A stretch of DNA of 64,000 bases from NCBI GenBank assembly GCA_033220425.1, contig CM065649.1, forward strand, positions 4,402,001 to 4,466,000. Direction: 5' to 3'. Origin of the DNA: Lepraria neglecta. Its lineage: Eukaryota; Ascomycota; Lecanoromycetes; Lecanorales; Stereocaulaceae. How positions within the stretch are numbered: the first letter of the stretch is position 1; each line of letters opens with the position of its first letter. This document shows positions 45,386 through 56,530 of this stretch, in pieces. The notes beneath the pieces were generated by a model. That model had not been told where the DNA came from, did no database searches, and saw only the letters and a program-made list of their open reading frames with translations. Both the position numbers and the translations under genes were made by a program.

Positions 45386-46081
45386 ATGTCCCTCTGGGGC
45401 ACGCTCACAGGACAAAAGTCATCCTCTTCCTCCTCCAACACCTCCTCGCCCTCATCCTCATCTTCATACGAGCCATCACCGCAACCCACATTCCAACCCA
45501 CTGCCTTCGACCCTTCGTCAGCTCAAGATGTCTCCTCCTTCCTCGGCGATGCCGCCATACCAGATCCCTCGCAACTCCATCCCCTAGCCGGCCTCAACCA
45601 GCAAACACTCGACTACCTATCTCTCGAAGAATCGGCCCTTTCCGACCTCCCTGGCTCGCGATCCGCCCTCCCGTCTCGAGGCTGGTCAGACGACCTCTGC
45701 TATGGCACCGGTGTCACATATTTGTCTGCGCTCACCCTTGGGGGAACATGGGGTATGATCGAAGGACTACGGCGATCGCCCGCATCTGCGCCGCCAAAGC
45801 TACGGCTGAACTCAGTACTTAATAGTATGACGAGGAGAGGACCTTTCTTGGGGAATAGTGCCGGGGTCATTGCGATGGTATATAATGGGATCAATTCGAC
45901 TTTTGGGTACTACAGGGGGAGACACGACAGCGCGAACAGCGTTGCTGCGGGGGCCTTGAGCGGGATGCTGTTCAAGAGTACGAAAGGTTTAAGGCCGATG
46001 CTGATAAGTGGGAGCTTAGTGGCTGGGGTGGCAGGCGCGTGGGCCGTAAGTTATCTGATGGACCCTCTTATATCGTGGTGA
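45386..46081 (+). CDS. TIM23: Tim23, mitochondrial inner-membrane translocase subunit
   Basis: Intronless, 231 residues. The Ser/Pro-rich N-terminus (residues 1-100) corresponds to the intermembrane-space receptor part. Then comes the Tim17/22/23 domain: DDLCYGTGVTYLSALTLGG starts the first helix, and GGTWGMIEGLRR, NSAGVIAMVYNGINSTFGYY, DSANSVAAGALSGMLFKST and GSLVAGVAGAWAVSYLM follow, giving four membrane helices with GxxxG packing motifs. Tim23 forms the presequence translocase channel with Tim17. The ATG at 45386 was chosen over the in-frame codons upstream because MSLWGTLTG is the usual fungal start. Confidence 0.95.
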   Translation: MSLWGTLTGQKSSSSSSNTSSPSSSSSYEPSPQPTFQPTAFDPSSAQDVSSFLGDAAIPDPSQLHPLAGLNQQTLDYLSLEESALSDLPGSRSALPSRGWSDDLCYGTGVTYLSALTLGGTWGMIEGLRRSPASAPPKLRLNSVLNSMTRRGPFLGNSAGVIAMVYNGINSTFGYYRGRHDSANSVAAGALSGMLFKSTKGLRPMLISGSLVAGVAGAWAVSYLMDPLISW

Positions 46082-46757
46082 ATAGGGAATGCAGAGCTGA
46101 CTTGGATGTGTTCAAGATTACAAGGAAAACGCTGTTCTAGATCTGCTCCACGCACAGACTCGACAATTCCTTAACCGTATTACGGCACCATAATGGGATG
46201 TATTCCACCCCCGATCTTTTGATATTAGCGTTCTCTGCATGGCCTCAAGACACCGCTGTTTATAATATACAGTCCTCTGGGCCACGACTCTTCCCTCTTA
46301 AGATTTGTGCTCTCTATGAGAGCTTGTACATAGAGAACTGCATGGAAGCAAGGCGCTCTATGCCTAGGAGATTGTATAAGATATTGATGACGATCAAAAG
46401 ACAATCTCAAGATTACTGTTTTGAGGCAACCTTTTTTACTTGGATCGAGACCAAGCTCAGAGGTAGTAACTTCTGCAGTGCTCATGCCTAATGTCCGTGT
46501 CATTAAACCGCATGCAGATAGAGTAAAACGACGAAGAGTAGACTGACGTTGTAGCCAACAAAGGAGCCAAAATGCTTCAAATAATCATTTTCGGCCTAGC
46601 GCCACCCTGTCAGATACATACGTTGAAAGGCACAATCCAGGCAACCTAAATGCCAATCTTTGAGTAAATAGCATTAGAACACGACAGCTCTCGACTTTTT
46701 GGTACTGGCTAGATCCCACCAAACGCCCCTTACTAGATTGCTGTTGCATGCGCGCAA
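46082..46757. other. intergenic between TIM23 and coronin
   Basis: 3' flank of TIM23 and the coronin promoter/leader. No gene was recognised. Confidence 0.5.
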
Positions 46758-49090
46758 ATGTCAGGCCGCTTTGTTCGCTCGTCGAAGTACCGTAAACACC
46801 CCTGCACTCCACCCCCATTCTGCAAGCTAAAGCGCAATTCAGGGCATGTCTTCGGCCGGCCAACCAGAAAGGTACGATCCACTTGCCCCCGAAGAACATT
46901 TACTGTGATCTGACATTGCCCGCAGGAGCAATGCTATGATAATATACGAATCTCGAAAAATGCCTGGGACACGAACCTCGTAAAGGTAGATTCGTGGCAT
47001 ATCATCACGGGAGGGACCATTTCTGACGAACAGATAGGCCAACCCAAAATACATCTCGGTCAATTGGGAAGCCAGCGGAGGGGGTGCATTCGCAGTCATA
47101 CCAATCAATGAGAAGGGGCGGTTACCAGAACAATTACCACTTTTCAGGGGGCATACTGCCGTTGTCTTGGATACAGACTGGTACGGTCAACATCGAGAAT
47201 CAGATGGCGTTTGTGCTAAATAGGTTTACAGGAGTCCCTTCAACGACTCGCTGATAGCATCAGCATCAGACGATGGCAAGGTATGGAGAGTCCAGAGATT
47301 TGGGAAAGCATAATGCTCACCGGCACAGGCTTTCATATACAAGGTCCCTGAAGACTTTACGTTGCGAACGGAGGAGGGAGAAACCGTCAAGGATGTTGCG
47401 CCAGTCCAGAAGCTCACTGGTCATTCAAGGTACTAGTCTCCCGAGCTATAGACGCTGAGCAGTCTCTGATGACCATGCAGGAAAGTTGGCCACGTTCTCT
47501 TCAACCCAGCCGCCGAGAACGTCCTTGCGACCTCGTCTGGAGACTACACAATCAAGCTCTGGGACGTGGAGGCAGGATCTTCACGTCTTACCCTCAAACA
47601 CACGGACATCGTTCAGTCGCTCTCATGGAGTGCAAATGGTTCTCTCTTGGTCACGACATCCCGCGATAAGAAGTTACGGATATGGGACGTACGGCAAGAG
47701 AAGCCCGCCCACGTTGTGCCTGGTCATGGTGGCGCAAAGGCCAGTCGCGTGACATGGATGGGCGAACATGATAGGGTAGCTACCACGGGATTCTCGAAGA
47801 TGAGTGACCGGCAGTTGGGGCTTTGGGATATCAGAAAGCCCAAGGAGCCGCTAGAAGGATTCCAGATGCTGGATGCCATATCTGGTGTGTGCATGCCTTT
47901 CTGGGATGATGGCACGCAGTGTCTCTACCTGGCCGGAAAAGGGTGAGGAAAGCAACATCCCAAGCACCACTTCTTTACTGACACAATGCAGTGACGGCAA
48001 CATCCGGTACTTCGAGTATACGAACGACAAGTTCGAGTTCCTCTCCGAATATAAGTCTAGCGATCCTCAACGAGGCATCGCATTCCTTCCCAAACGCGGC
48101 GTTAACGTCCACGAGAACGAAGTCATGCGTGCTTTCAAGACAGTCAACGACTCCTACATCGAGCCGATATCCTTCCTCGTACCCCGGCGGGCCGAAGTGT
48201 TCCAGGACGACATATTTCCACCCACCGTGGGTATTAAGCCTGCAATGTCCGCTCCCGAATGGTTTAATGGGGAGGAAGGTCTACCACCAAAGATCGATCT
48301 GGCTAGTGTCTACGCAGGCGAGGAACCAGCAGAAGTAGCCTCAGACTACAAGCCTACTGCACGTGCCCCATCGCCAAAAGTCCCTCCACCAACGAAAAAG
48401 GCACCCGAAGCTGAGCCAGAACCCACCCCGCCGGCTTCCGCTCTCCGTGGCCCACCACGGTCCATGAAAGAACAAACATCCTCCATCAAAGACCTGGCCT
48501 CGAAGTTCACCGACGATAAAGAAGATGACGACTCAGACGAGGACAGCTCCGACTTCGAGGAGATCGCCAAGCCCGTCGATCGCTCTGAAAAACACGTCTC
48601 TGCGGCCGCACCACAAGAGAGATCCGGACCAACGCCTACCTCAAGAGGTCTCGGCGATGAACTCTCATCCGTTAAAGACAAACCCGACGACTTCGACAAA
48701 GCAAGCCAAGTAGCAGCCAGCCAAGATACGAGAACACAGATTGAGTCTCAAGAGGTAGCTTCGTCAAAATCAACGCTCGAGCATCTCTCCAGTCCCGCAC
48801 CTTCTTCAAAGTCTACGATCGAGTCTCTTTCTAATCCTGGGCCGGCTTCCAAGTCTACGATTGACTCTCTTTCCAGCCCCGTTCCAGCGTCGAAGTCTAC
48901 TGTGGGGTCTCTTTCTAGTCCAAAGTCATCATCGACTCCCCTGTCTTCCTCAGATCAACCAATACAGAGCTCATTGGCTGAAATCAAGAATTTATTGGAG
49001 TTACAGACTAAGACCATGAGTGCGCAGAATCAGGAGATTAGTAAGTTGACGGCGGAGGTGGATCGGTTGAGGACGAAGTTGGGGGAGTGA
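46758..49090 (+). CDS. CRN1: coronin, actin-binding WD40 protein
   Basis: Eight exons (46758-46791, 46843-46871, 46926-46985, 47038-47180, 47232-47280, 47329-47429, 47481-47942, 47992-49090) join in frame to 658 residues. The start MSGRFVRSSKYRHVFGRPTRK and the next blocks NIRISKNAWDTNLVKANP and SGDYTIKLWDVEAG are diagnostic. Seven WD40-type blades span to about residue 390. A disordered linker follows, with an acidic DDKEDDDSDEDSSDFEEI stretch and four tandem ~14-residue SKSTIxSLSSPxPA repeats at about 550-615. The C-terminal coiled coil (AEIKNLLELQTKTM) should trimerise. Coronin bundles F-actin and regulates Arp2/3. Six of the seven introns fall in the first quarter of the gene; the acceptor of the fifth was chosen to give DDGKAFIYKVPEDF. 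Confidence 0.95.
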
Positions 49091-50107
49091 CGGTTGGAGT
49101 GGTAGGGAATGAGTTGGACCTACACTTTTTGAAGAGCAGATTTTCTGGTATCATGATGGGCGTATACCCTATGGGAATGCGTGGTTGTTCGTTATGCATT
49201 ATACGAAAAGGCGTCAGTCATGTGATGTTCTTCTACGAATTTCATCAATATTGTCAAGATCACTGCATGCCATTCGGAGTCGGAGAGTTGAAACTTTTCT
49301 TCTGGACTTGGTCGTTCTCTGATCCGATTGCTAAAGACATCCTTTCATGCTAACCAATGCTTCCTTAAATGCCAGTTGTGCTGCCGAATATCCTCTCATC
49401 CTCCATCGACAAATTCCCTCCGCAGAGCTGACATCGATATCAATCCGCAGATTCAACCTCCTCCCAAGCCAGCTTAGATCATCCTCCTCACTCCTCTTCA
49501 TCTACCCTTCAGACCGCAGGCTTTGGCTTAGGCATGGCCTACAACGTACCATTGAGCTGACGATCCCAGCGCTAATAGGGGGATAGCTTAGGCGCTGCGA
49601 TGGCCGCTGGTGCTCTGTCAAGTTCGATAGAATTGAGGAGGGTCTTCGCTTTGGTGGCTGTAGTGGGAGCGAAGCGAGCAGGAGTGGTCTTTCCCTACGG
49701 CTTAGGTAGTTGGGCTGAGGCTCTGCTGGTGTCGGACTTGTTAGTAAAGGCAGGCAATGGGACGTTGATTTTGGGAGCGGAGTTGATGGGGGTTTTGCAT
49801 CGACCGTTGGCGCTTGGACTGGCGCTCTGCTGTTATCAAACTTGTGGGCAGCTGTGGGCTCTTTGGTATGATTGTTGTGTGCTGGAATGGGGGGACCATG
49901 ACATCGGTGCTGCTGTTCGAAAGTCCTCCGCCTAGCAATGGGCCTGGCATAGCACGTGCTTGTCCTTCCCAGCTCGCCAGCCGTTCATTGAGATCCTTCA
50001 GGAATTCCGCGTAGTTGCTCGAGACCCTGGGCTGAGTTAAAGACGCCGGCAGTGAATAAACTGTAATAATATTAAAATAGATAACACAATATTGAAGGCG
50101 CGTTATA
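49091..50107. other. 1-kb gap, no certain gene
   Basis: A minus-strand frame (about 50045-49741, containing YAEFLKDLNERLASWEG) is moderately protein-like, but its only ATG lies inside the tRNA gene. A plus-strand frame at 49600-49935 is hydrophobic and probably chance. Nothing is certain. Confidence 0.35.
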
Positions 50108-50205
50108 AGTCGCATGGTCTAATGGTTATGATTTCTCGTTCACAACATTGTGGATCTATGCTTATTGCACCGAGAAGGTTCTGAGTTCGATCCTCAGTGC
50201 GACTA
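50108..50205 (+). tRNA. tRNA-Val (anticodon CAC) with 25-nt intron
   Basis: The acceptor stem AGTCGCA / TGCGACT is perfect, the D arm has GGTT, the anticodon stem is TCTCG / CGAGA, the T arm CTGAG-TTCGATC-CTCAG is perfect, and the discriminator is A. The loop begins TTCACA, so the anticodon is CAC; 32 bases between the stem halves leave a 25-base intron at the canonical place after base 37. Mature length is 73 nt. Confidence 0.88.
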
Positions 50206-50884
50206 TCATATTTTTGCCCTTCGGAGCTGAGTTCTTAATGTACATTACCATTTTGCTCGAAATCGTTGTGAAAAGATGGATCTGAGCAGCATTTTGGGTC
50301 GTCGAGCAGCCCAATTTGTCAGCCGCGCTAGCGCTGAGCTGGTTTTGCTGGTTTTGCCTCTGAGCTTGGCAGCACCTTCTTGGCTATTTACCTATCTTAC
50401 TGGTAGTATTTTCTAGTACAAGGACTTCTCTAGTTTATCCTATATGATCACGAGTCTATCCCGTAGCAAACAGCCAATCAACTCATCTAGCGGCCAGATC
50501 AGAGCGAACACAAGGCACATAGTACAAGAGCGAGCAAAGAAATGATCTACATCTTCTGAGGTTCTGGATGGTAGTTTATCAGGAGGTCATTTTGTCTAGG
50601 CGCCATACAGTATAGCGGCGGTAGCTTAGGCGGACAAGTACCGATCCAAGTTTCAAGAGACTCCTAATGGTGGACATAGGCCATGTTCGCAATTTCCATT
50701 GCCCCAGCACTTTGGCCAACATTGGGATTCGTGTAATCTCTTGCCATGGCGAGTTCATCGTTTGGCTTTTTATGCAGTCATAGGAAGGCGGGCAGTTGCT
50801 GGGGTGTTGGGGGTGATGGTGGAATCGTTTACATTTGCGGCCTTGGTAGTCAAGAACACTCCTGCTTCCGTTTGTCAGGACTCC
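50206..50884. other. intergenic, no supported gene
   Basis: 3' flank of tRNA-Val and of the S41 pseudogene. A GCGCTAGCGC palindrome occurs at about 50325. No coding signal. Confidence 0.4.
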
Positions 50885-53474
50885 TTAAATGGAAACGGGG
50901 ATGGCGTTCTGGGGTCCGGCTGATTGGGTGATGGTGGGTATGCCGTACATGGTATTGGTGCTTGGAGGCGGTTGTGGTGGACCAATGCGGTCTGTGTTTT
51001 TGCCGTATGTGGCATGGCCTGTGGAGCCCTTGACGCATTTTGAAGGGTCTGACCAGATAGCGTCGGCAGCGTATTGCCAGAGATTGCTGTAGTTATTGTA
51101 GGTATCCTTCGTATAGAAGACCCTGCAGTCGGGTGCCTCGTAGACAAATTGTAAAGGAATGCCGGCCTGACCCTCTCTGATTTGATCCCGAAGGTTCACA
51201 CTGGCATAGCTGATCCAGTAGTCTAGCTCTCGTGCGGGCAACAAGACTGCGGTATTATTGTTGAGTCGTTTTGTTATGTTAATATCTTGGTTGAGATGCC
51301 CCGAGGTGTAAGATCGTGCACCATGAGTGCCGGCTGGGGCTTGCATAGGACCATAGTTAGGTTTGCCGCCCACTACTACAGTCTTCACGCCTGTTTGGTG
51401 ATGCATCATTTCCATGAAGAGCGCACATGCCGAAGAACAGAGGCCATCACTAAGCTGGTTGGGTCAATGAGGAACATTCCAAAGCTTTAGCTGCCTACTC
51501 ACTATTACAATGCCTGCAGCCGCGAATGACGGTAGTACCTTTGTCGGCTGATCCGCAAGATCTTCGGACTTGGTTGTTTGGAATCCGATGCCTAACCCTT
51601 CCTCATCGAAGATAGAGCTCGAAAAGCCATGACGTTGCTGACACAGTGAAAGTCAGCCAATGGTAGACAAAATGAACTTGCTGGGAAACTTACATTGGTA
51701 GTAAAAGTGTCCCCGCTGTACTCTTGGGGATCATAGAAGTCTTGCCATGAAGTAAAATTGTGATTGGTTCCGGCATTCAGGCGATCTGAGGCAACCCATT
51801 CAGAGTCCGACAGTATATAGTAGTCATAAACATCTGTCGGCAGAGTGTCCCAGAAGTTTGTGAGCGTTTCACCCATTATGTTGGCAGCCTGGTGACCTCG
51901 CAACCGACTCATGGCCCATGGCTCTTCTGATGGGGAGAACCGTCCGGGTAATCAGCTCTTTGGTTTTGTCACGTAGCATCATATCTTACTTGTCTGAATG
52001 CATCGATTGCAAGAAGAGGGTTACCACCTTGATTTTATTGTACGTCAATGACTATTTGTTTCAGGTTCGCATTCCGGCTGGATTCAATGTAACATTTGAT
52101 CGTTCGTGAGAAAGCGTTGGAAGCTTTGCTATACTCCTCAAACATTGGAATACTAAGTACTGCCATTTTTACATCTGTTTGGAAATAGCCACTTACAAAT
52201 CCTCCACCGTTGATAGCAAGGTGTGGCTGGGCAATATCAGCGATAGGCGGATAGGCGGATAGGCGGCGCTAGCTGACCTCGACCATCCAGTAGTTCTTGG
52301 AAGGCCGGCGCAGAAGTTTGTGGTAGAAGGAACCCTAACTGTATCTGAATCTGTTGGATCGAGAGTAACATCTCTTTTGTCGCTGTAGCCATTCTCGAGA
52401 GTTTTAGAGTTGTCAGGCACCGGATAGAGGCCCAATACGAAGAACTTATAGAAATCTCCTGGAGTCGCCAGGCGCCCGACATAACCAGGGCTGTTGTAAC
52501 GTGCTTTCCATTCACGTCGAACTGTACTTTTGTTCTCAAATGTGAGTGCAATGATTTCTCCAGGTAGAAGGTAGATTGGCCTGCAAAGTAATCGAGACCA
52601 CCCTGGATTGACAAGACAGGACTGAACATCATTGCATTCCAATCCGCATGGGACTCAAGGCCGCCAATGGCGTTGATATAGCTGCAAGTTGGGAAATGAA
52701 GGATATGACATCTTGATCATTGATCATGCTGATCGGTGAGCTGATCGGTGAAGCGTTGGCATTTCCAGCGTCGAAATCGTCTAGTGTTAGATCAGCTGCC
52801 TGACTTACAAGGAGTCTGCTTTTGTATTACCGATTACATAGACTTTCGGGAGCTCATATCCGTCGTTGGAGACGGAACTAATCTTCCACGGACTGTAGAA
52901 CTTGAAGGCTGCAAGAAGTCCGCATTCAATTGAGTATGGCGGCCATGTGTTGATTGAATCACATCTTGTAGCGTAGCCTCAAAGCCATATTGACTTGAGA
53001 AGACATTCTCGTCAATTTTTTGCTGAATTTGATGAAGCCCTTCCATTACATCGATCGATGGCTGCTGATAGCTATTAGGAGGGTCTTTGAGGTACGTTAA
53101 CGTGCTTTGGAATCGCATAGTGTCATTGTAATATTGTAGAAGTCGTCGTTGAAGACGCAGGGTGGAATTGTACACTCGTCATGCAATCGTAAGCTTGCTT
53201 TGCAGAAAACACACTTTGATCTATCATCGAACTAGCCAGCCTGGTCTGACGACAAGGGGGCCAGGCCTACTATTAGTATTGTGCCGATCAACAATCTCGC
53301 CACATGTTGTAGGCTCGGGAGCCGAAGTATCTGATGCATTTGCATAAACAAGGTAGGACACTGTGAGAGCGCTCGTCTCCATGCCATCAATTGTCAACAC
53401 CCTGTTCTCGCCTATTCTCGGAGGCACTTCTTGAGACGGAGACGCAGGCAGATCTTGCTCATTTCGCTCTCGCA
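50885..53474 (-). pseudogene. decayed secreted S41-type peptidase
   Basis: Parts occur in the order of fungal S41 (tail-specific-protease-like) secreted proteins. First comes an N-terminal EPTTCGEIVDRHNT, then a block TYLKDPPNSYQQPSIDVMEG and GYELPKVYVIG, then PGEIIALTFENKS and GDFYKFFVLGLYPV. A core with GGGFVSGYF, VLSIPMFEEYSK and IVIDVQ-stop-NQGGNPLL follows, then the catalytic region GLCSSACALFMEMM (Ser of CSSAC) and GGKPNYGPMQA. The frame changes at least three times upstream of 52500, and a CAA to TAA stop sits in the conserved DxQQN region (near 52040). A 9-bp repeat GGCGGATAG occurs three times near 52240-52262 inside the damaged part. I infer a dead gene; its original length was probably 650-700 codons. 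Confidence 0.8.
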
Positions 53475-53651
53475 CATCGGGTTAGCTCGGTATCCAGGCA
53501 GTGACCACTTAAAAATCGATAAAGGCCGCAACTTCTTTCCATGTATCCCATCTTCACTGGGAGTCAGGAGCTCTAGGCTGTGCGCGTTTGATTACATGCA
53601 AATACTATGGATTTCCTCCAGTCGTGGCCAACTCCGCGAACACAGGTCAAA

Positions 53652-53977
53652 ATGAAACTCAGCACTGTAACCTGGTCAATGGCACTGCTCTCGTTCTCAA
53701 GCCTGCCACACTTCCTCGCTCTACCAGAGCCTCAAAGCCATGGCATCCCGTACGTAACAATTTCAAGTCCCCTTCCGGAACATTTTGACTCAGCGTGCGG
53801 CTCACAGAGCTATCGATTACCATTAGCGGGCTAGATCAGCCTCTCGCTTGTGTTGGAATTGGTGACGAGTGTGAAGTCAATGAAGTTTGCTGCCAGAACG
53901 AACGCAGAACGGTTGGAAATTTATTGCTGCACAGTGATTTCATTCCATGCTACCATCTAGTCGAGTGCCCTTGCTAG
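53652..53977 (+). CDS. candidate small secreted Cys-rich protein
   Basis: Exon 1 (53652-53749) encodes a good signal peptide (MKLSTVTWSMALLSFSSLPH...FLA). A 44-base GTACGT...CTCAG intron follows, then exon 2 (53794-53977), giving about 93 residues. Exon 2 carries eight Cys-like positions in the pattern C-VGIGDE-C-EVNEV-CC-QNER, then FIPC and ECPC, close to the C-x6-C-x5-CC pattern of small secreted fungal proteins (knottin- or hydrophobin-like spacing). A TAG directly after the last Cys ends it. The intron is short but within range. A further intron near 53930 is possible. The role, effector-like or structural, is unknown. It is divergent from the S41 pseudogene. Confidence 0.5.
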
Positions 53978-54415
53978 GTACATGTAGCGTAGCAACATCC
54001 AGCATGAATTGTGGTGTGGTGGTGTTTCATGTCCCGCGCATTCCCTTTTGTTTCCGGAGAGTTTCACTACTGAAGCCGAGGCAATTCGGCCGAACCAAAT
54101 TTAAAAATCATCCCGAATCCGCATGCGCCACATGTCCTATTCTAGGAGAGCGTCGTAAGCAGCATGAAACAGAGATGCAGGAACGCCCCTGAAAGATCGG
54201 CTCCCTAAGACTATGCTTGCAAATATAGATCTGCTGATTGGTCAAAACCCTTCGTTGACCGACGGCGAGTTTTGAACTGCGCCATTCGCACTTGTGATTC
54301 GTAACGCTTAAAAGAACAACAACATTCTACCTCCCACATCCCAAAGCTAATATCATCTTGTACTCTTACGGCATGCAATTATCACATACTCGTGTAATTC
54401 TCTAGGCTAGACAAC
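53978..54415. other. intergenic, promoter of the DOMON-b561 gene
   Basis: No gene. Two AT-rich stretches near 54340-54410 may hold the promoter elements. Confidence 0.4.
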
Positions 54416-56045
54416 ATGTATTCTTGTATTAGCAAGGCGTTGGTGGTTCTCATTTTGCATTTCCTTTGTAAGTCTCACTTTCACAACTACACAAACCTGA
54501 CCCAATCATATGCACAAAGCATTCTAACAACCCTCACTTTAGCTTTCACATCCTCTACATCTGCAGGCGATGCACAATTCTACGACACTGGCTCAAATTT
54601 CGGCTTCGCACTATCTACCACGCAGAATGCGTCTTCAACAGATCTTTACTTCCAGATTGCAGCTCCCAAAAGCGCTGGTTGGGGAGCAGTTGGCATTGGA
54701 GCTAAAATGGACGGCGCACTGATGTTCATTATGTATCCATCAAGTGAGAACGAGGGTATGTCATTAGCTTTCCTGCTACCTCTCTGAGTCGAGTTGACAG
54801 TATTTCAAGGTGTCACTGTTAGCGTGAGGAGTGCTTCGTAAGTCAGATACATATCCAACAATAATTGCACAAACGCTCAAGGATGCTGCCAGTGGCCACG
54901 ATACACCATCGCCACTATCCAACGTCAACATCACGGTTCAATCTTCGACCATTGAAAACTCAGTAATGACAGCCAACATCATATGTCAAAACTGCGCTGG
55001 GGATCAAAGCCACCAATCGGTGGACATATCGTCCACTAAACAGCCTTGGATCTGGGCTACTGGGCCGGGCGATACCGGGAGCAATGTTGTATCGTCTGAC
55101 TCTCAAGATGCGGATATCAACCAGCACAACAACTATGGTGCGCCACCCTAAGAATTTCAATAGCAAATGATTGGAACAACTAACATCTCCACCTAGGCGT
55201 CTTCTTCGTAGACATGACAGCTACGAAATCCAACTCGAGCGCCGTACCATCAATCTCTGGGAAAGCTGATATTGATGTAAAGCCCTTGCCGAGTTCGGTA
55301 CCGGCACTCATCATCATCCATGCGGTTTGCCTCACCGGCTCATTTCTACTCCTCTTTCCCCTCGGAGTAGTCGCTTTACGTTGGTTCAAATGGGTCAGAG
55401 TCCACTGGATGCTTCAAGTCTTAGCCACATTGATCTGTCTTCTCGGCCTAGTGATCGCCATTGCATTCAGCGCCATGGATCCGGAGTACAGTGCTTTCGG
55501 AGAAGGTCATCAGATCATTGGCATTATTGTCGTCGTTGCCTTAATTGTTCAGGCAGTGGCTGGGTATAAGCACCATCAAGATTACAAGAAGATTGGGCGG
55601 CGGACTTGGATTTCTAATTCTCATCTTTGGATAGGAAGGGTGGTGATTGTGCTTGGAATGGTCAATGCCGTGCTGTAAGCAAATTCATCCCTTCCCATAC
55701 ATATTCCCTATGCAATATTGGTATCATAGCTAAGCTTCACGCAGTGGTTTCTCTCTAGCAGGATCGACGCCCGAAACGATCGGCATTGCAATAATCGCCG
55801 TCGTCGTATTGGCCCTCACGGTAGCGATCGCCTGGTTTGGAGCCAAGAGAAGCAAAAGCTCGGCCATACCATTGGGCTCTTCGGAGCCGTCAAGTATTGC
55901 GTTGAGTGGCTATAATACGCCTAGGGGCGAGGATAACAGTTATAGACCTGGCTACGGAGAGGGGCCGCCTGTACGTGGCGAAGGGAACAATTACACCCGT
56001 GGTTCTGGAGAAGGGCAACCTGCACAGGGCCACGGATTCGTTTAG
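54416..56045 (+). CDS. DOMON domain - cytochrome b561 membrane protein
   Basis: Exons 54416-54467, 54543-54755, 54810-54837, 54893-55137, 55197-55674 and 55745-56045 join in frame to 438 residues. A signal peptide leads into a DOMON/CDH-cytochrome-like heme domain (DAQFYDTGSNFGFAL, WGAVGIGAKMDGALMFIMYP). A b561-type domain with five to six helices follows; His residues in IIHAVCL, VHWMLQ, GHQIIG and HLWIGR are in ligand-like positions. The short cytoplasmic tail is Gly/Tyr-rich with repeated GEG motifs. Such proteins are thought to pass electrons across the plasma membrane, perhaps reducing metals or extracellular redox enzymes; that is family inference. The 28-base exon 3 is needed to join VSVRSA to SGHDTPSP. 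Intron 1 could use an acceptor 24 bases further on. Confidence 0.88.
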
Positions 56046-56530
56046 GAGATGTGATTGTACTTTCGAATTATGATCACTTGACAAGCTGTACCTTAAAAGC
56101 GAAGAGCTAGACTTTCGTCGAAGCTGGACATAGGCTACAATGCCGGACTCTAAATATGATGAGGCGAGCCTTAGAAAATTAGACTTTTGGACTCACTGCA
56201 CGTACCGTTCTTGAGTGCAAAGATCCCTGATATGTTGCGCTAGAAATTATTGTCAAGCATTTTGTTGAAAATGTTTATAGATGCTTCTACGTTTTGTTTA
56301 TTTACATCGTCAATTCCAACACCTTCTATCATCTCACGAATCTCATAATTTGACAAAAAGATCTCAAGTCGGCAGTCTTGTCTCGTACGACAAATCTGTC
56401 CCCAGCAGGACTGACCTACGGATAATCTCTCCAGGTAGACCGAGGCTTTGAATAGCCTCAGTGCGGCAATCATTGGCAAATATTTACAGGGTGTTCGAAA
56501 ACGAATATCCATAGCTCTGACTTTTCCCAC
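56046..56530. other. convergent 3' flanks
   Basis: 3' ends of the DOMON-b561 gene and the GLEYA pseudogene. A frame at 56240-56530 (-) continues the GLEYA reading frame after its stop and may be residual coding sequence (YGYSFSNTL occurs in another frame near 56490). Confidence 0.35.

Noticed and set aside
47281-47328. Using the AAG acceptor before GTCCCTGAAG for coronin exon 6
   Set aside because: It drops the FIYK strand of the propeller; the GGCACAG acceptor keeps frame and blade.
49600-49935. Hydrophobic 111-codon plus-strand frame
   Set aside because: No signal-peptide pattern, family motif or splice support; another frame on the opposite strand is equally open.
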